Origin: Kosmotogaceae bacterium
GTDB lineage: Bacteria > Thermotogota > Thermotogae > Petrotogales > Kosmotogaceae
Assembly: GCA_003444085.1 (NCBI GenBank)
Contig: DLVL01000090.1
Span: 4,509-41,681, forward strand
DNA: 37,173 bases
Reading direction: 5' to 3'
In this document: positions 23,899-32,319 of the stretch, piece after piece
Layout: each line of letters begins with the position of its first letter
Position numbering within the stretch: position 1 is the first letter of the stretch
Program-made: the position numbers and the translations under genes
Notes under the pieces: model-generated
Seen by the model: only the letters and a program-made list of their open reading frames with translations
What the model was told of the DNA's origin: nothing
The model's database searches: none

Positions 23899-25189
23899 CA
23901 GCGTTCACGACTCCTCTTGTATCATGTACTTCCGCTGCCGTAATTGTGCAGTTCACAAAATCACCAACACTTGCATTCCCACTAAGGATAACAGATCCAT
24001 CGATCTCAGGTGCACAATCATACAACCTGCCGACAAGCATGCCACCCACACGTTCATCAATTAGCGCTTTCTTCTGCTTACCGACATGCCTCTGATTAAG
24101 CAAATGGGAAATCCCATCCTGCTCAAAGAGCAACTCGTTCAGATAGTTCTGTGCACGCTCCTGGCTCATTGTCGATCTTCGAGAAAATGCCGTAGTTCCT
24201 TCCTCTGGAGAATAGACAAACCCGCCCAGCCAGTTGAAGCCAACAGCTTTAACAAACTCAAGGGACTGTTCGAACGATTCTCTTGTTTCGCCGGGGAAAC
24301 CTACCATCAGTGTAGTCCTGAGTACCGCTTCGGGAATCCTTCGTCTTATATCTCTGAATAACCTTACAAGTTCAGAAGAATTCCTTCTTCTCTCCATATC
24401 ACTGAGTATTCTGTCGGAGCCACTCTGAACAGGTACGTCATAATAGGGTAATACATGTTCTGATGACCCAATTGCATCAATGATCCTTGATGTCAGATGA
24501 TCCGGGTGCAGGTACATGACTCTTACCCAGAAATCTTGTGGAATCCTGTCAATTGCTTCGAGTAGCTCTGGAAGTGCTTGCTTGCCGTAGATATCCAATC
24601 CGTATTGAGTTGTATCCTGAGATACAAGAACAACTTCTCTTGTTCCTTTGCTTACCAAACTATGGATTTCATTGAAAACATCTTCAACAGGTCTGCTCCT
24701 TGAACGTCCCTTAAATGAAGGTATAGAACAGAATGCACACGCTCGATCGCAACCATCGCCGATTTTCACAAAGGCATAAGGCAACGCATCACACCTGCTT
24801 GTGAATTCGTAGACCGCTTCTGGTTCGGCATAAACCCACAGATCACCCTTCTCTATCAGGTCAGCAAGCCTCTTCGGTGATGTAACTGATATCAGACCGT
24901 CAATCTCAGGTATTTCCTTCTTGAGTTCGCTGAAGTAGCGCTGCACCAGGCAGCCAACGGCCATCACTTTTAAGCTTGGGTTTCTCTCTTTTAGGTGAGC
25001 ATAAGATAAGATGTTTTCTATACTCTCGAGCTTTGCAGCCTCGATAAAGCCACAGGTATCTATCACAACAATGTCGCTATCAAGCGGATTATCAACGAAC
25101 TCGTGTCCTCTCTCAGACATGATGCCTCTGAAATTGCTCATGTCAGCGTCATTCTTCGGGCAACCGAGCACCTGGAGGTTCAGTTTCAT
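23882..25189 (-). CDS. rimO: Ribosomal protein S12 methylthiotransferase RimO
   Basis: Radical SAM enzyme that adds a methylthio group to the conserved aspartate of ribosomal protein S12. The UPF0004 domain carries the auxiliary-cluster cysteines Cys10 (LGCPKN), Cys46 (DTCGF) and Cys80 (VGCLVQ). The radical SAM cluster is Cys147, Cys151, Cys154 (GDGCDRACAFCSIP), and a C-terminal TRAM domain follows after about 365. LGCPKN and YLHPDHLT favour RimO over MiaB. The start ATG overlaps the DUF4416 stop by 4 nt. Length (435) is normal. Confidence 0.95.
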   Translation of the reverse strand: MKLNLQVLGCPKNDADMSNFRGIMSERGHEFVDNPLDSDIVVIDTCGFIEAAKLESIENILSYAHLKERNPSLKVMAVGCLVQRYFSELKKEIPEIDGLISVTSPKRLADLIEKGDLWVYAEPEAVYEFTSRCDALPYAFVKIGDGCDRACAFCSIPSFKGRSRSRPVEDVFNEIHSLVSKGTREVVLVSQDTTQYGLDIYGKQALPELLEAIDRIPQDFWVRVMYLHPDHLTSRIIDAIGSSEHVLPYYDVPVQSGSDRILSDMERRRNSSELVRLFRDIRRRIPEAVLRTTLMVGFPGETRESFEQSLEFVKAVGFNWLGGFVYSPEEGTTAFSRRSTMSQERAQNYLNELLFEQDGISHLLNQRHVGKQKKALIDERVGGMLVGRLYDCAPEIDGSVILSGNASVGDFVNCTITAAEVHDTRGVVNADAKSA

Positions 25190-25725
25190 CTCAACCTCTC
25201 CTTGCGTTTCTCCAGATATTTGTTTCTTATTATGGTCAGTTCATCGATGTACTCTTTGCTCTTATAGTTTGGATAAGTGTGTTCGAAGGGTCTGAATGCA
25301 CCGTTAATAAACATGAGCGTTATTTCGGCAAAAATCCCTCTACCAACATATATCCTGTTAGCCCAATGTTTCGTAGAAGCCAGAACAAACTGGGTGTGAT
25401 GAACGTAACCAGGATCGATATTAACTCTACGGTCCCCGGACACTCTCATTCTATCTTCAATCTCACACGTGACCAGTTTGATCTCAGGTAGCTCGGCGGG
25501 GTGAAAGAGTCTGCGGAAACTTACCAGTCTTGCAGTTAGACCAGGTCCCATCTCGCTATCGTAGAAACTGGTGAATACTCCAAAAGGAAGCTCTGCCGAC
25601 ACATAATCGACAGCACCTAGTCGATCCTCGAGTAGAGGCCTGACTTCTTCCAGATAGTAATCCGTGTATGCAGAAAAAATTAACGAGATCAGGTTTACGA
25701 ACTCGCCCCGCGTGATTGCTGTCAT
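25186..25725 (-). CDS. DUF4416 family protein
   Basis: A 179-residue protein matching DUF4416: FTSFYDSEMGPGL near 51-63, RRLFHPAELPEIKLVTCEIED, RRVNIDPGYVHHTQFVLASTK near 99-118, RIYVGRGIFAEITLMF and HTYPNYKS. The conserved acidic and histidine residues hint at an enzyme, but I know of no characterised member. It is first in the rimO-pgsA-thpR-recA-recX block, with an extended -10 promoter about 100 bp upstream. The start ATG 25725 has GGAG about 8 nt upstream. Confidence 0.85.
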   Translation of the reverse strand: MTAITRGEFVNLISLIFSAYTDYYLEEVRPLLEDRLGAVDYVSAELPFGVFTSFYDSEMGPGLTARLVSFRRLFHPAELPEIKLVTCEIEDRMRVSGDRRVNIDPGYVHHTQFVLASTKHWANRIYVGRGIFAEITLMFINGAFRPFEHTYPNYKSKEYIDELTIIRNKYLEKRKERLR

Positions 25726-25826
25726 GGGTTACACTCCACATCAAGCTACATATGATCTATGTCATTCCAGAAAAGCATTCTGGCAATTAGTCTTTCACAA
25801 AATTGCTCGCTCATCCTTGCATTGGA

Positions 25827-25835
25827 ATTATATCA
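25827..25835 (-). promoter_or_regulatory. Extended -10 promoter for the DUF4416-rimO-recA block
   Basis: On the minus strand this reads TGATATAAT, a perfect extended -10. No -35 is evident. Transcription would start near 25820, leaving a leader of about 95 nt that contains CCAGAA-TGCTT-TTCTGG, a small hairpin near 25770-25786. It diverges from the rex promoter about 55 bp away. Confidence 0.6.
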
Positions 25836-25888
25836 TGATGCAATTGTTATCGCCTGAGGAAAGTGAGCACAACAGACGCTCTGAGCTG

Positions 25889-25897
25889 TGCTATAAT
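25889..25897 (+). promoter_or_regulatory. Extended -10 promoter for the rex-udk operon
   Basis: TGCTATAAT, a perfect extended -10 with no obvious -35. Transcription would start near 25904, about 80 nt before the rex ATG. It overlaps an imperfect inverted repeat TGTG-N6-TCAC (25887-25900), resembling but not matching the Rex operator, whose TGTG and TCAC are one base further apart. Confidence 0.6.
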
Positions 25898-25911
25898 CAC
25901 TTCTGAGACGC

Positions 25912-25980
25912 CTGCGGGGCATGATATCCGCAGTACTTGCAGAACGAGCATGCACCGCAAAATCTTTCCCGGAGAGTGCA
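25912..25980 (+). promoter_or_regulatory. Structured rex leader: hairpin and possible SD-masking stem
   Basis: CTGCGG (25912-25917) can pair with CCGCAG (25928-25933) around a 10-nt loop, just downstream of the predicted start of transcription. Further on, TGCAC (25951-25955) can pair with GTGCA (25976-25980), placing the rex SD GGAGA (25971-25975) in the 20-nt loop next to the stem. Both stems are short, so function is speculative. Confidence 0.3.
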
Positions 25981-25982
25981 CA

Positions 25983-26627
25983 ATGTATACCTCAAGGATT
26001 TCCAAGCAGACTATTAAGCGTCTGGCAATCTATTACAGGTGCCTGGAGAAGCTCCATAAGGAAGGTATACGCACTGTCTCTTCTCATCAGATTGGTGAAG
26101 AGCTTGGACTGAAAGCCAGCCAGGTCCGTAAGGACCTGTCCTATTTTGGTGGATTTGGGAAACGAGGCGTTGGATATGAGATCCGAACGCTGGCTTCAAG
26201 AATCAGCAAGATTCTTGGCATGACCCGTTCCTGGAAAACCTGCATCGTAGGCTTTGGAAATCTGGGAAGAGCTCTTCTCCACTTTCCAGGTATCAGAGAT
26301 AAAGGATTCAATATCGTCGGTGTCTTTGACAAAGACAAGAAGAAAGTCGGCAGTGCTGCTGACGATCTTCTCAGAGTAGAAGATGTGGCATCAATTCCAA
26401 TGGCAATTAGAGAAAGAGGCATTGAGATCGGTGTGATCGCAACTCCCGCAGAAGATGCCCAGAGTGTCGTTGATCTCCTTATCAAGTATGGTGTAAAAGG
26501 TATTGTAAGCTTTGCTCCAACAAAACTCAGCGTTCCTGAAAGGATTTCTGTTGAAGAAATAGATATCTCAGTCGCACTCTCTTCAGTGGCTTTTGGGATT
26601 ATCCGTATGGAAAGAGATGGGGATTAG
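25983..26627 (+). CDS. rex: Redox-sensing transcriptional repressor Rex
   Basis: NADH/NAD+-responsive repressor of fermentative and redox genes. The 214 residues hold an N-terminal winged helix (SSHQIGEELGLKASQVRKD, then LSYFGGFGKRGVGY) and a Rossmann domain with GFGNLGRAL (90-98), FNIVGVFDKD, and a C-terminal swapped helix. The start ATG 25983 has GGAGAG 6 nt upstream; a frame extending to 25863 would cover the promoter and is rejected. It leads the plus-strand operon with uridine kinase, whose start overlaps its end. Autoregulation is possible (see the promoter). Confidence 0.95.
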   Translation: MYTSRISKQTIKRLAIYYRCLEKLHKEGIRTVSSHQIGEELGLKASQVRKDLSYFGGFGKRGVGYEIRTLASRISKILGMTRSWKTCIVGFGNLGRALLHFPGIRDKGFNIVGVFDKDKKKVGSAADDLLRVEDVASIPMAIRERGIEIGVIATPAEDAQSVVDLLIKYGVKGIVSFAPTKLSVPERISVEEIDISVALSSVAFGIIRMERDGD

Positions 26628-27243
26628 CGTGGACAATAGCATTCTTGTAGCTCTAGTTGGTGGCAGTGGTGCTGGAAAGACTTCCGTAGCGGAGTACTTG
26701 AGAAATCACTTCATGGACCTCTGCGATGTTCTGTCTATGGACGACTATTATCGTAATCTGGAACCTGGTGTCGATCCAAGAAACTTCAATTTCGATAGTC
26801 CGAACGCTTTTGATTTCAGTCTCTTCAGAGATCATATAACTCAGGTGAAGGCTGGCAAACCTATCGATCTGCCAATATACTCGATGATTACATACAGAAG
26901 AGAAGAGGGCATAAAGAAGACATATGAGCCCAGGCCCCTGAACATTGTCGAAGGAATCCTGATCTTACATAACGAAGACATGAGAGAATTGTTCGATTTT
27001 TCAGTGTACATTGATGCCCCCCCAGATGAGAGGTTGATTCGCAGAATCGAACGCGACATCAAAGAAAGAGGGCGTTCGCTGGAGAGCATCATTACTCAGT
27101 ACAGGAGATTTGTGGCTCCGTCTTTCAAGAGTTTCATAGAGCCTCAGAAGTACTTTTGTGATATAGTCTTACCAGACGGAATCGAAAACGCAACTGGGCT
27201 GAAAGTCATCATCAATGCCATTGAGAACATGCTTAAGAGCTGA
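26617..27243 (+). CDS. udk: Uridine kinase
   Basis: Phosphorylates uridine and cytidine with ATP or GTP in pyrimidine salvage. The P-loop is GGSGAGKT (15-22); SMDDYYRNL, then FNFDSPNAFDF, LPIYSMITYRR and VEGILIL follow in the order of the Udk/PRK family, with the lid region RIERDIKERGRSLESI. Length 208 is typical. The start is unsure: ATG 26617 (GGA 5 nt upstream) or GTG 26629 (GGGGA upstream); both give a short N-terminus before the P-loop. ATG 26617 lies 11 nt inside rex. It pairs logically with the nucleoside importer downstream. Confidence 0.9.
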   Translation: MGISVDNSILVALVGGSGAGKTSVAEYLRNHFMDLCDVLSMDDYYRNLEPGVDPRNFNFDSPNAFDFSLFRDHITQVKAGKPIDLPIYSMITYRREEGIKKTYEPRPLNIVEGILILHNEDMRELFDFSVYIDAPPDERLIRRIERDIKERGRSLESIITQYRRFVAPSFKSFIEPQKYFCDIVLPDGIENATGLKVIINAIENMLKS

Positions 27244-27263
27244 GAACTTTTGGAGGTGTTCTG

Positions 27264-29588
27264 GTGATCAGGCGTATACTTCTTGTTCCGATTATCCTTC
27301 TCGTAATATCCTGCGCCTTCTCTTTTGACACAGATGCGGTTGAACAGTATTTTCTGGGCTACATAGAAGACTTCCAAAAGGTAGAATCTCAGCATCCTCT
27401 TGTAAAAGAGCTGAAGCTAGAACTTGATAATCTTGCCCTTTACCGACTCTACAAGTTTCAGATTGCTGGAAGTGTAGAGAGAAGAGAAACGTCGACAACC
27501 ATTGCAGGCCTTCTCACAGATTTCTTCAGAACGATTCCTGAGAGTGCTTATGCCAACCAGGATGATCGGTTAGCGTTTAGTGCTTTCCTTGGGTGGGTAT
27601 TGTCAGAGTATTCTGTAAACTCTTTCGAGACATGGACATTGAGCGAAATGCCAGCCTTTACTCGTGCTTTTAATGATTACACTGCATATGTTCGAAATGC
27701 AGCTTCCAAAGTATTCAAAGCCTGGATAGCTCATGCGCTTGGTGTGCTTGTAGAAATCCCGGAACACTTTCCTGAAGAGCTCTCTGTGCGCAATGTTTTC
27801 CCGGAACTCGCGATCTCAGTAGCCATCGATAAAGAAGACGAAGAGTTGATCTCTTCGCTTTCATCACCAGGCATAATCAACAGGCTGACTTCTTCAATTG
27901 ACCAGATTGCTGAGAAGAACTACACTGCATCGGAGCTATTCAAAGAAGACGTAAGACATTTCGTTAATCTGGCAATCAACGATCTCCCAGGTATTGATCA
28001 ATCTCTTCTGGAGCAAGCACAGAATCTCCTGGAATTGTGGGTATATCACGCAATGTCACTGATCGACCATGCACCAGGATTCCCCGCAGGAATGATGACT
28101 GTGGAGGCAACTATACCTGGATTCGATAACACACTTCCAACTGATGAGGAGTACTACAGCGAAATCCTCGCCTACTTTGAAGAGAACCCCGATAGAAGGG
28201 CTTCTACTGCTGAGAGACTCGGTCTTAACGCTCGGATCCTTTCAATGAGACGGTATGACCCTTCGAGTCTCCTGGAAAGTGACATAGAAGCTGAAGTCAG
28301 ACGTATAGTTCCTGCATTGACTGAAGCATTCACTGCTCTGAGAGCTGAAATCTCTGAAAACCTTGTGGAAGCTGCTGAGAGATCTCCTGACCTTGCATGG
28401 CTACGTATTCTCATCTATGTTGCTGCAGGTTTGGGGCTGTACCTCCTCATGCCAGCTCTCCGCTCTTACCTGGCTGGTGCAATCGTAAGCGTTGAGCTTT
28501 TTTACTTGCTATTCTTCTCGAATTTCAACCTCAGCACTTTTGATGTCTCTTTATATGCCATAGTTATTGTTCCTACCTTTGTGTTCACATTGATACTCAC
28601 CGTGTCAGCAAATCTCAGTAAGACCAAACGAGGTATACTCTCGTTGCTTCAGCTGTTGCTGGTGATACTCGTGCTGGTGCTCCCTTTCACCAATCTGTAC
28701 ACAAGGGTCGACGAGATCTCCATGGACGAGTTCCCCGACTTCTACTCCTCGATATATTACGAGACACTGAAAACAGATCTGTTTCTCTCAACAACTTCAA
28801 GATTCAGTTTCTTGATGCGTGACCTGACATCGGTGATATCGACCGAAATGAATGATCTGCGAAGAGTGATAAGAGTGGTTATCCCCAACGTTATGAACAG
28901 TATCGTTTCAAAGAGCAATTCTCAGGCTGCGTATGATGCCGGGCGTTTCAGAATCACAATGCCTTCATTTGATCCGTATCTGTCGATCAGTAACCAGCAG
29001 GAGTATGTGCAGGAGTTTGACTCACTCCAAAAAAATCTCAAGAGTTTTGTGAGAACCAGCACTATCAATTACAGGACTTACCTGAAGAGGAAAGATGCTG
29101 TCATGAGTTCCGCTGTTCAGATAGTGGCGATGGCGGGTGAACCACTGCGAGAGGACTTTCTGAAACATGTCCGGGATGCTTTCGGTGCCAGGGCAGATTT
29201 TACGCATCCTCTGGAGGTCTTCGAGGACACGATACATGTTGAACTGGAAAAAGAGCCCGAACCAGCCTCAGTCAAACCTTATAGTAGTGGAGATTTTGCG
29301 CCGATTCTGCTGGGGGTCATGGTTCTTTCGTCATCTTCAGCTCTGTTCAAAAGAAGGGTTCTCTTCCTTTACGTCCAAATGGCTCTCATTGTGGTGGCTT
29401 TTGTCAGAGCATTACTTTCGATGGGATCACTCGAACTCTTTGTACATAGTGGTTTGCCGGAGATAAGTGTTGTAACCAGTTCCAGGATAGACATTTGGTT
29501 TTTGGTTTTCTTTGTTTGTATAATATCAGTGTGCCTGATCAAAGCGATTTTATCCCATAAGAAGAGGAGGGAGATTCATGAAGATTAA
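27264..29588 (+). CDS. Large membrane protein of unknown function in the nucleoside operon
   Basis: A 774-residue protein I do not recognise. Residues 1-20 form a signal sequence, with VISC at 14-17 that could be a lipobox. A mostly helical extracytoplasmic region runs from about 20 to 375. Four membrane helices follow at about 380-398, 405-422, 430-450 and 457-475, then a second extracytoplasmic region at about 480-680, and three helices at about 682-700, 705-725 and 742-762. The tail is basic (SHKKRREIHED). It starts with GTG 27264 after GGAGGTG, 20 nt after udk, and overlaps the BMP gene by 11 nt, so it is translated with the nucleoside-binding protein. A role in uptake or envelope sensing is a guess. 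Confidence 0.6.
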   Translation: MIRRILLVPIILLVISCAFSFDTDAVEQYFLGYIEDFQKVESQHPLVKELKLELDNLALYRLYKFQIAGSVERRETSTTIAGLLTDFFRTIPESAYANQDDRLAFSAFLGWVLSEYSVNSFETWTLSEMPAFTRAFNDYTAYVRNAASKVFKAWIAHALGVLVEIPEHFPEELSVRNVFPELAISVAIDKEDEELISSLSSPGIINRLTSSIDQIAEKNYTASELFKEDVRHFVNLAINDLPGIDQSLLEQAQNLLELWVYHAMSLIDHAPGFPAGMMTVEATIPGFDNTLPTDEEYYSEILAYFEENPDRRASTAERLGLNARILSMRRYDPSSLLESDIEAEVRRIVPALTEAFTALRAEISENLVEAAERSPDLAWLRILIYVAAGLGLYLLMPALRSYLAGAIVSVELFYLLFFSNFNLSTFDVSLYAIVIVPTFVFTLILTVSANLSKTKRGILSLLQLLLVILVLVLPFTNLYTRVDEISMDEFPDFYSSIYYETLKTDLFLSTTSRFSFLMRDLTSVISTEMNDLRRVIRVVIPNVMNSIVSKSNSQAAYDAGRFRITMPSFDPYLSISNQQEYVQEFDSLQKNLKSFVRTSTINYRTYLKRKDAVMSSAVQIVAMAGEPLREDFLKHVRDAFGARADFTHPLEVFEDTIHVELEKEPEPASVKPYSSGDFAPILLGVMVLSSSSALFKRRVLFLYVQMALIVVAFVRALLSMGSLELFVHSGLPEISVVTSSRIDIWFLVFFVCIISVCLIKAILSHKKRREIHED

Positions 29589-30603
29589 GCTGTTCCTTGT
29601 TATTGCACTTGTGGCACTGTTTTCCGTTTCTGGTCTTGCCTTGCGTGTAATCATGGTAACGGACATGGGCGGGCTTGGAGACAAGTCATTTAACGACGGT
29701 ACCTGGGAAGGAATTGTAAGAGCTGGAAACTTCCTGGGCATCGACTACGATGTTGTTCAGTCTTACGAGCAGGGTGACTACATCCCCAACCTGTCAAATG
29801 CGGCTCGTGAAGCAGACATCGTTTTCGCTGTTGGATTCCTGATGGAGGACGCGCTGTTCAGAGTAGCCCCTCAGTTCCCCGGCACTTACTTTGTCGGTAT
29901 CGACATTGCTGTCCCGGAAGATTTTGAAGGCGACAATGTCGTAGGGTATCTGTTCAGAGAACAGGAAGGAGCATTCCTGGTAGGTTACCTCGCTGCAGCT
30001 ATGACACAATCAAACTTAGTTGGCTTTGTTGGCGGTATCCCGATACCCCCTGTCGAGAGATTCAGGTACGGCTTCGAAGCAGGTATACGCGTATACGAAG
30101 ACCTGCACGGAAAGACTGTCGATATTCTCAGGGGTTACACCAATGACTTCAACGACCCTGCGAAGGGTAAAGATCTCGCCATGGCACAGTTTGCTGAGGG
30201 GGCTGACATAGTCTTCCATGCGGCTGGTGCTTGCGGAAACGGTGTTATTGAAGCCGCTGCTGAAAGAGGAGAAGGCTATTTCGCCATCGGAGTCGACGTT
30301 GATCAGGACTACATGGCTCCTGGAAGCGTTCTTACAAGCTCGATCAAGAGAGTAGACATGGCTTCTTACCAGGCGATTCTTAGTATTGCATTGGGTACCT
30401 TCGAAGCAGGAACCAAAATACTCGGAATCGCTGATGAAGGCGTTGGAATGAGTGAAATGCAGTACACAAGGCACCTGGTACCCGCAACGGTCCTTGCTGA
30501 ACTTGATTTCCTGAAGGAAGAAATCAAGCGAGGTGCATTGGCCATTCCAGAAACCCAGGATGCGCTTGATGCATTCGTTGTACCTGACATTGCTCTGCCG
30601 TGA
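29578..30603 (+). CDS. BMP/PnrA-family nucleoside-binding protein of an ABC importer
   Basis: Periplasmic receptor for (purine) nucleosides. A signal peptide covers about 1-20 with no lipobox cysteine, so it is probably soluble in the periplasm, unlike the lipoproteins of Bacillota and spirochaetes. The mature 320 residues match the BMP family: VTDMGGLGDKSFNDGTWEG near 27-45, ADIVFAVGF, GYLFREQEGAFLVGYLAA, VGFVGGIPIPPVERF, ADIVFHAAGACGNGV and GVDVDQ. Its ATG follows GAGGAGG. It is followed by two hairpins and then the ATPase and two permeases, a complete importer. Confidence 0.93.
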   Translation: MKIKLFLVIALVALFSVSGLALRVIMVTDMGGLGDKSFNDGTWEGIVRAGNFLGIDYDVVQSYEQGDYIPNLSNAAREADIVFAVGFLMEDALFRVAPQFPGTYFVGIDIAVPEDFEGDNVVGYLFREQEGAFLVGYLAAAMTQSNLVGFVGGIPIPPVERFRYGFEAGIRVYEDLHGKTVDILRGYTNDFNDPAKGKDLAMAQFAEGADIVFHAAGACGNGVIEAAAERGEGYFAIGVDVDQDYMAPGSVLTSSIKRVDMASYQAILSIALGTFEAGTKILGIADEGVGMSEMQYTRHLVPATVLAELDFLKEEIKRGALAIPETQDALDAFVVPDIALP

Positions 30604-30610
30604 TGAACGA

Positions 30611-30650
30611 GACACAGGGACGCTCTGCGTCCCTGTGTCTATCTTATTTG
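30611..30650 (+). terminator. Strong hairpin after the binding-protein gene
   Basis: GACACAGGGACGC (30611-30623) pairs perfectly with GCGTCCCTGTGTC (30627-30639) around TCT: a 13-bp stem. It is followed by TATCTTATTTG, a broken T-run, so it may terminate only partly. It could also protect the upstream mRNA, favouring excess binding protein. Confidence 0.65.
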
Positions 30651-30657
30651 TCAGTTA

Positions 30658-30698
30658 ATACCAAAGGTCGGGAGCGGCAGACTCCCGATTTTTGGTAT
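30658..30698 (+). terminator. Second tandem hairpin before the ATPase gene
   Basis: An outer stem ATACCAAA/TTTGGTAT (30658-30665 with 30691-30698) encloses an inner stem CGGGAG/CTCCCG (30669-30674 with 30682-30687). The inner stem is followed by ATTTTTGG, so it can act as a terminator-like element when the outer stem is not formed. It ends 10 nt before the ATPase SD. Confidence 0.5.
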
Positions 30699-30720
30699 CG
30701 ATTGACACGGAGGTGATGGC

Positions 30721-32319
30721 GTGGTTCCCGCTTCTACAAGCACCGACCTTAAGCCAGGCAAAGATGATGCGATTGTCATGAAAGGTATCACCAAGAGATT
30801 CCCCGGGGTCCTCGCAAATGATCACGTCGATTTCTTTGTTAAGAAGGGTGAGATCCACGCCCTGGTGGGGGAAAACGGAGCAGGAAAGTCTACGCTGATG
30901 AATCAGCTTTATGGATTTCATCTCCCCGACGAAGGCGAGATTTACATCAACGGCGAGGAAGCATCGTTCAGAAGTCCCAAGGACGCTATCAACAAGAACA
31001 TCGGAATGGTTCACCAGCATTTCATGCTTGTTGGTAATCAGACGGTCACTGAGAACGTTGTTCTGGGATCGGAGATACTGCACCCCGTTATGAAAGTCTT
31101 TCTTGACAGGAAGAAGGCGAGAAGAACAGTAATGTCGCTTTCGAAGCAGTTTGGTCTTGCAGTTGATCCTGATTCATTTATTGAAGATATACCGGTTGGA
31201 ATGCAGCAGCGTGTGGAGATCATAAAGACGCTTTACCGTGGTGCTGATATCCTCATATTCGATGAGCCAACAGCGGTTCTCACCCCCCAGGAGACAGAAG
31301 AGCTTTTCAAGGTAATGAAGCTTCTCAAGAAAGAGGGGAAAACCGTAGTTTTCATTACACATAAGCTCAATGAGGTTATGGCCATAACTGACAGGGTAAC
31401 CGTCATGAGACTGGGAAAAGTAACTGGAAGAGTGGATACGAAGGACACGAATCCCAGGCAACTCGCGAATATGATGGTAGGAAGAGAAGTGCTTCTCAGG
31501 GTCGAGAAGAAGCCCCACGAGCCAGGGGATCTCCTTCTCGAGGTTGAGAAGTTATTTGTTAGAGACAATCGAAATCTGCAGGCAGTAAAAGATGTCTCGT
31601 TGAATGTCAGGGAGGGGGAGATCGTTGGTATCGCAGGTGTTGCAGGCAACGGTCAGTCTGAACTGGTTGAGGCAATAACCGGCTTAAGAAAAGTGGAGAG
31701 CGGAAAAATCCGGATGACAGGTGTAGACATAACCAACCTCTCCACATGGGAAATCAGAGAGATTGGTCTAAATCACGTTCCTGAAGATAGATTGAGACGA
31801 GGACTTATTACGAAGTACCCGCTCTACTTCAATGCGATACTTGGAAAGCACAAGGACGAGCCGTTTTCAAGAGATGGTTTCCTTATGCTCAAGAACATCA
31901 GAAACTATACAAAGGATCTTGTAGAACGATTCGATGTTCGCCCGAGAAACATCGATCAGCTTGCTGGAAATCTCTCCGGGGGGAATCAACAAAAGCTCAT
32001 CGTTGCAAGAGAGCTGGACGACAAGCCACGACCTTCCAGATGCGTAGTTGTCTCCCAGCCAACCCGAGGACTCGATATTGGCGCAATTGAATACATCCAT
32101 AAGACGCTGATCACCATGCGAGATCAGGGCATCGGAATTCTCCTGGTTTCAATGGAGCTTGACGAGATCTTCTCACTCAGTGACAGAATACTGGTCATAT
32201 ATGAAGGTGAAATAATGGGAGAGGTTACACCTGATGAGATAACAAAAGAAGAGGTCGGACTCATGATGGCGGGTCAACGAAAGGCAGAAACAGCTGTTGA
32301 AAGGGGTGATCAAAAGTGA
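30721..32319 (+). CDS. Nucleoside ABC importer, tandem ATP-binding protein
   Basis: A 532-residue ATPase with two ABC domains, of the sugar/nucleoside (YufO/BmpB-like) type. Domain 1 has Walker A GENGAGKST (50-58), a degenerate signature (VGMQQRVEI) and Walker B ILIFDEPTAVLTP. Domain 2 has a degenerate Walker A (GVAGNGQSEL), an intact LSGGNQQK signature and VVVSQPTRGLD. This split of intact and degenerate sites is normal for the family. The start GTG 30721 has GGAGGTGAT upstream. It overlaps the first permease by 4 nt. Specificity is inferred from the BMP receptor. Confidence 0.93.
   Translation: MVPASTSTDLKPGKDDAIVMKGITKRFPGVLANDHVDFFVKKGEIHALVGENGAGKSTLMNQLYGFHLPDEGEIYINGEEASFRSPKDAINKNIGMVHQHFMLVGNQTVTENVVLGSEILHPVMKVFLDRKKARRTVMSLSKQFGLAVDPDSFIEDIPVGMQQRVEIIKTLYRGADILIFDEPTAVLTPQETEELFKVMKLLKKEGKTVVFITHKLNEVMAITDRVTVMRLGKVTGRVDTKDTNPRQLANMMVGREVLLRVEKKPHEPGDLLLEVEKLFVRDNRNLQAVKDVSLNVREGEIVGIAGVAGNGQSELVEAITGLRKVESGKIRMTGVDITNLSTWEIREIGLNHVPEDRLRRGLITKYPLYFNAILGKHKDEPFSRDGFLMLKNIRNYTKDLVERFDVRPRNIDQLAGNLSGGNQQKLIVARELDDKPRPSRCVVVSQPTRGLDIGAIEYIHKTLITMRDQGIGILLVSMELDEIFSLSDRILVIYEGEIMGEVTPDEITKEEVGLMMAGQRKAETAVERGDQK

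Noticed and set aside
25863..25982. In-frame upstream extension of rex
   Set aside because: It would cover the extended -10 promoter and hairpin; the ATG at 25983 has a good SD and gives normal length.
30016..30615. Open frame of 199 codons on the minus strand
   Set aside because: It is antisense to the BMP receptor gene, begins inside its 3' hairpin region, and its translation has low-complexity, shadow-like composition.
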